From the NCBI GenBank assembly GCA_002690085.1, contig NZDM01000108.1, positions 1 through 6,398 on the forward strand: a stretch of DNA of 6,398 nucleotides, read 5' to 3'. Of this stretch, positions 5,377 to 6,398 are shown one piece after another. Source of the DNA: Flavobacteriaceae bacterium (lineage in GTDB: Bacteria; Bacteroidota; Bacteroidia; Flavobacteriales; Flavobacteriaceae). The number at the start of each line of letters is the position of its first letter. Positions within the stretch are counted from its first letter, which is position 1. A program made the translations under genes and the position numbers. The notes under the pieces are model-generated. The model was not told where the DNA came from. It ran no database searches and was given only the letters and a program-made list of their open reading frames with translations.

Positions 5377-6398
5377 ATGAAATTCGATTACCTAATTGTG
5401 GGTTCAGGCCTTTCAGGGCTGATGCTCTGTGAAACTTTGCGCAAAAGAGGCAAATCCTTTAAGGTTGTTAGCAATACCTCCCAACAAGCCTCAGTTGTTG
5501 CCAGTGGCCTTTATAACCCAGTAGTTCTTAAACGTTTTAACAAAGCTTGGAATGCCGATACGCAAATTCCAATGGCACTTTCGACCTATGAAGATATAGA
5601 AATATTTCTGGGTATAAAAGTAGATCACCAGCTTCCCATTTACAGAGTTTTTCATGCAGTAGATGAACAGAACAATTGGTTTTTAGCATGTGATAAACCT
5701 GATTTACAACCCTTCTTAATCCCTAAAGTCATAAACAATGACAATACCAACATTAACGCCCCATATGGATATGGTGAAGTAAGGCACACAGGTCGGGTCG
5801 ATACAAAGTTACTTTTAGAATCCTACGTTTTTAGCTTAAAATCGAAGGGTTTGTATTTAGAAGAAACATTTAATTACAAAGCTTTAGACCTTCAAATGGG
5901 TGTTAATTATAAAGGTCTTCTTGCAAAACAGCTTATTTTTGCAGAAGGGTTTGGATTGAAGCAGAATCCCTTTTTTAACAAACTTCCACTTGAGGGAACC
6001 AAAGGAGAACTACTCCTAATCCATGCCCCTGATTTAAATTCTGAAGTTATATTAAAATCTAGTGTATTTGTAATTCCGATCGGATCGGATAAATACCTTG
6101 TTGGCTCTACCTATGCTTGGAAAGATTATACCAATACGCCTACTGAATCCGCTAGAAATTTACTTATAAATAAACTTCAAAAACTTCTCAACTGTTCTTT
6201 TGAAATTCTGCAACAGCGCGCTGGGATTCGCCCAACGGTTATAGACCGCCGCCCTTTGGTTGGCCAACACAGAGTCTATAAAAATCTATACATCTTAAAT
6301 GGCCTGGGAAGCCGTGGCGTTCTTATAGCCCCAACTGTTGCTAAAAATCTTATTGATTTTATAGAAAAGGGATTGGCTCTGCCAAAAGATATCGACAT
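5377..6398 (+). CDS. FAD-dependent oxidoreductase, DAO family (3' truncated)
   Basis: The frame is open from ATG 5377 to the window edge (340 codons plus two bases, no stop). Seen: an N-terminal beta strand and Rossmann dinucleotide motif DYLIVGSGLSGL (4-15, with GxGxxG at 9-14) that binds FAD; a TGRVDTKLLL segment (138-147) like the substrate-domain entry of DAO proteins; AEGFG (189-193); a GTKGELL segment (about 209-215); and C-terminal FAD-contact motifs RAGIRPTVIDRRPLVG (281-296) and NGLGSRGVLIAP (308-319). The last two resemble glycine oxidase (ThiO) and the MnmC oxidase domain. The family oxidises amines or amino acids using FAD; the substrate here is unknown. No signal peptide, so it is cytoplasmic. 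Family length suggests only a few residues are missing. The start is fixed by the GxGxxG motif at residue 9. Unlike the gld genes it lacks A at -3 and -6 (C and T instead). It probably has its own promoter downstream of the gldN terminator. Confidence 0.88.
   Translation, partial: MKFDYLIVGSGLSGLMLCETLRKRGKSFKVVSNTSQQASVVASGLYNPVVLKRFNKAWNADTQIPMALSTYEDIEIFLGIKVDHQLPIYRVFHAVDEQNNWFLACDKPDLQPFLIPKVINNDNTNINAPYGYGEVRHTGRVDTKLLLESYVFSLKSKGLYLEETFNYKALDLQMGVNYKGLLAKQLIFAEGFGLKQNPFFNKLPLEGTKGELLLIHAPDLNSEVILKSSVFVIPIGSDKYLVGSTYAWKDYTNTPTESARNLLINKLQKLLNCSFEILQQRAGIRPTVIDRRPLVGQHRVYKNLYILNGLGSRGVLIAPTVAKNLIDFIEKGLALPKDID

Noticed and set aside
1..6398. Novel defence, mobile or CRISPR system
   Set aside because: There are no direct-repeat arrays, transposase or integrase motifs, terminal repeats, tRNA genes or composition breaks. 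The gene content is the known T9SS/gliding core plus two flanking metabolic-type genes.

Overview
The window is an AT-rich segment of a Bacteroidota chromosome, almost certainly from class Flavobacteriia. The evidence is a complete gldK-gldL-gldM-gldN cluster in the usual order, promoter-like sites of the Bacteroidota type (TTG, about 20 bases, TAnnTTTG), and start codons preceded by A-rich sequence instead of a Shine-Dalgarno motif. All genes that can be supported lie on the plus strand.

Layout. Bases 1-495 hold the 3' part of an arginase/formimidoylglutamase-like gene that begins before the window. A 120-base gap with a candidate promoter (541-571) follows. The core operon then runs gldK (616-1983), gldL (2018-2635), gldM (2680-4254) and gldN (4259-5308), with gaps of 34, 44 and 4 bases. 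A strong hairpin terminator (5323-5359) closes it. A gene for a FAD-dependent oxidoreductase of the DAO fold starts at 5377 and runs off the right edge (6398) without a stop codon.

How the genes work together. GldK (lipoprotein) and GldN (secreted periplasmic protein) form the outer-membrane-associated ring of the type IX secretion system (T9SS). GldL and GldM form the inner-membrane motor, which uses the proton gradient. GldM spans the periplasm to reach the GldK/GldN ring. The same machine powers gliding in gliding members of the group. The flanking arginase-like and oxidoreductase genes have no evident mechanistic link to secretion.

This is a known system, not a new one. The points most worth a second look are: a perfect promoter match nested in the gldN terminator, which would give the oxidoreductase a leaderless or nearly leaderless mRNA; a shared AAACTA / A(-3) / A(-6) pattern at the gld start codons; loss of one canonical metal ligand in the arginase-like protein; and an 11-bp inverted repeat filling the gldL-gldM gap.
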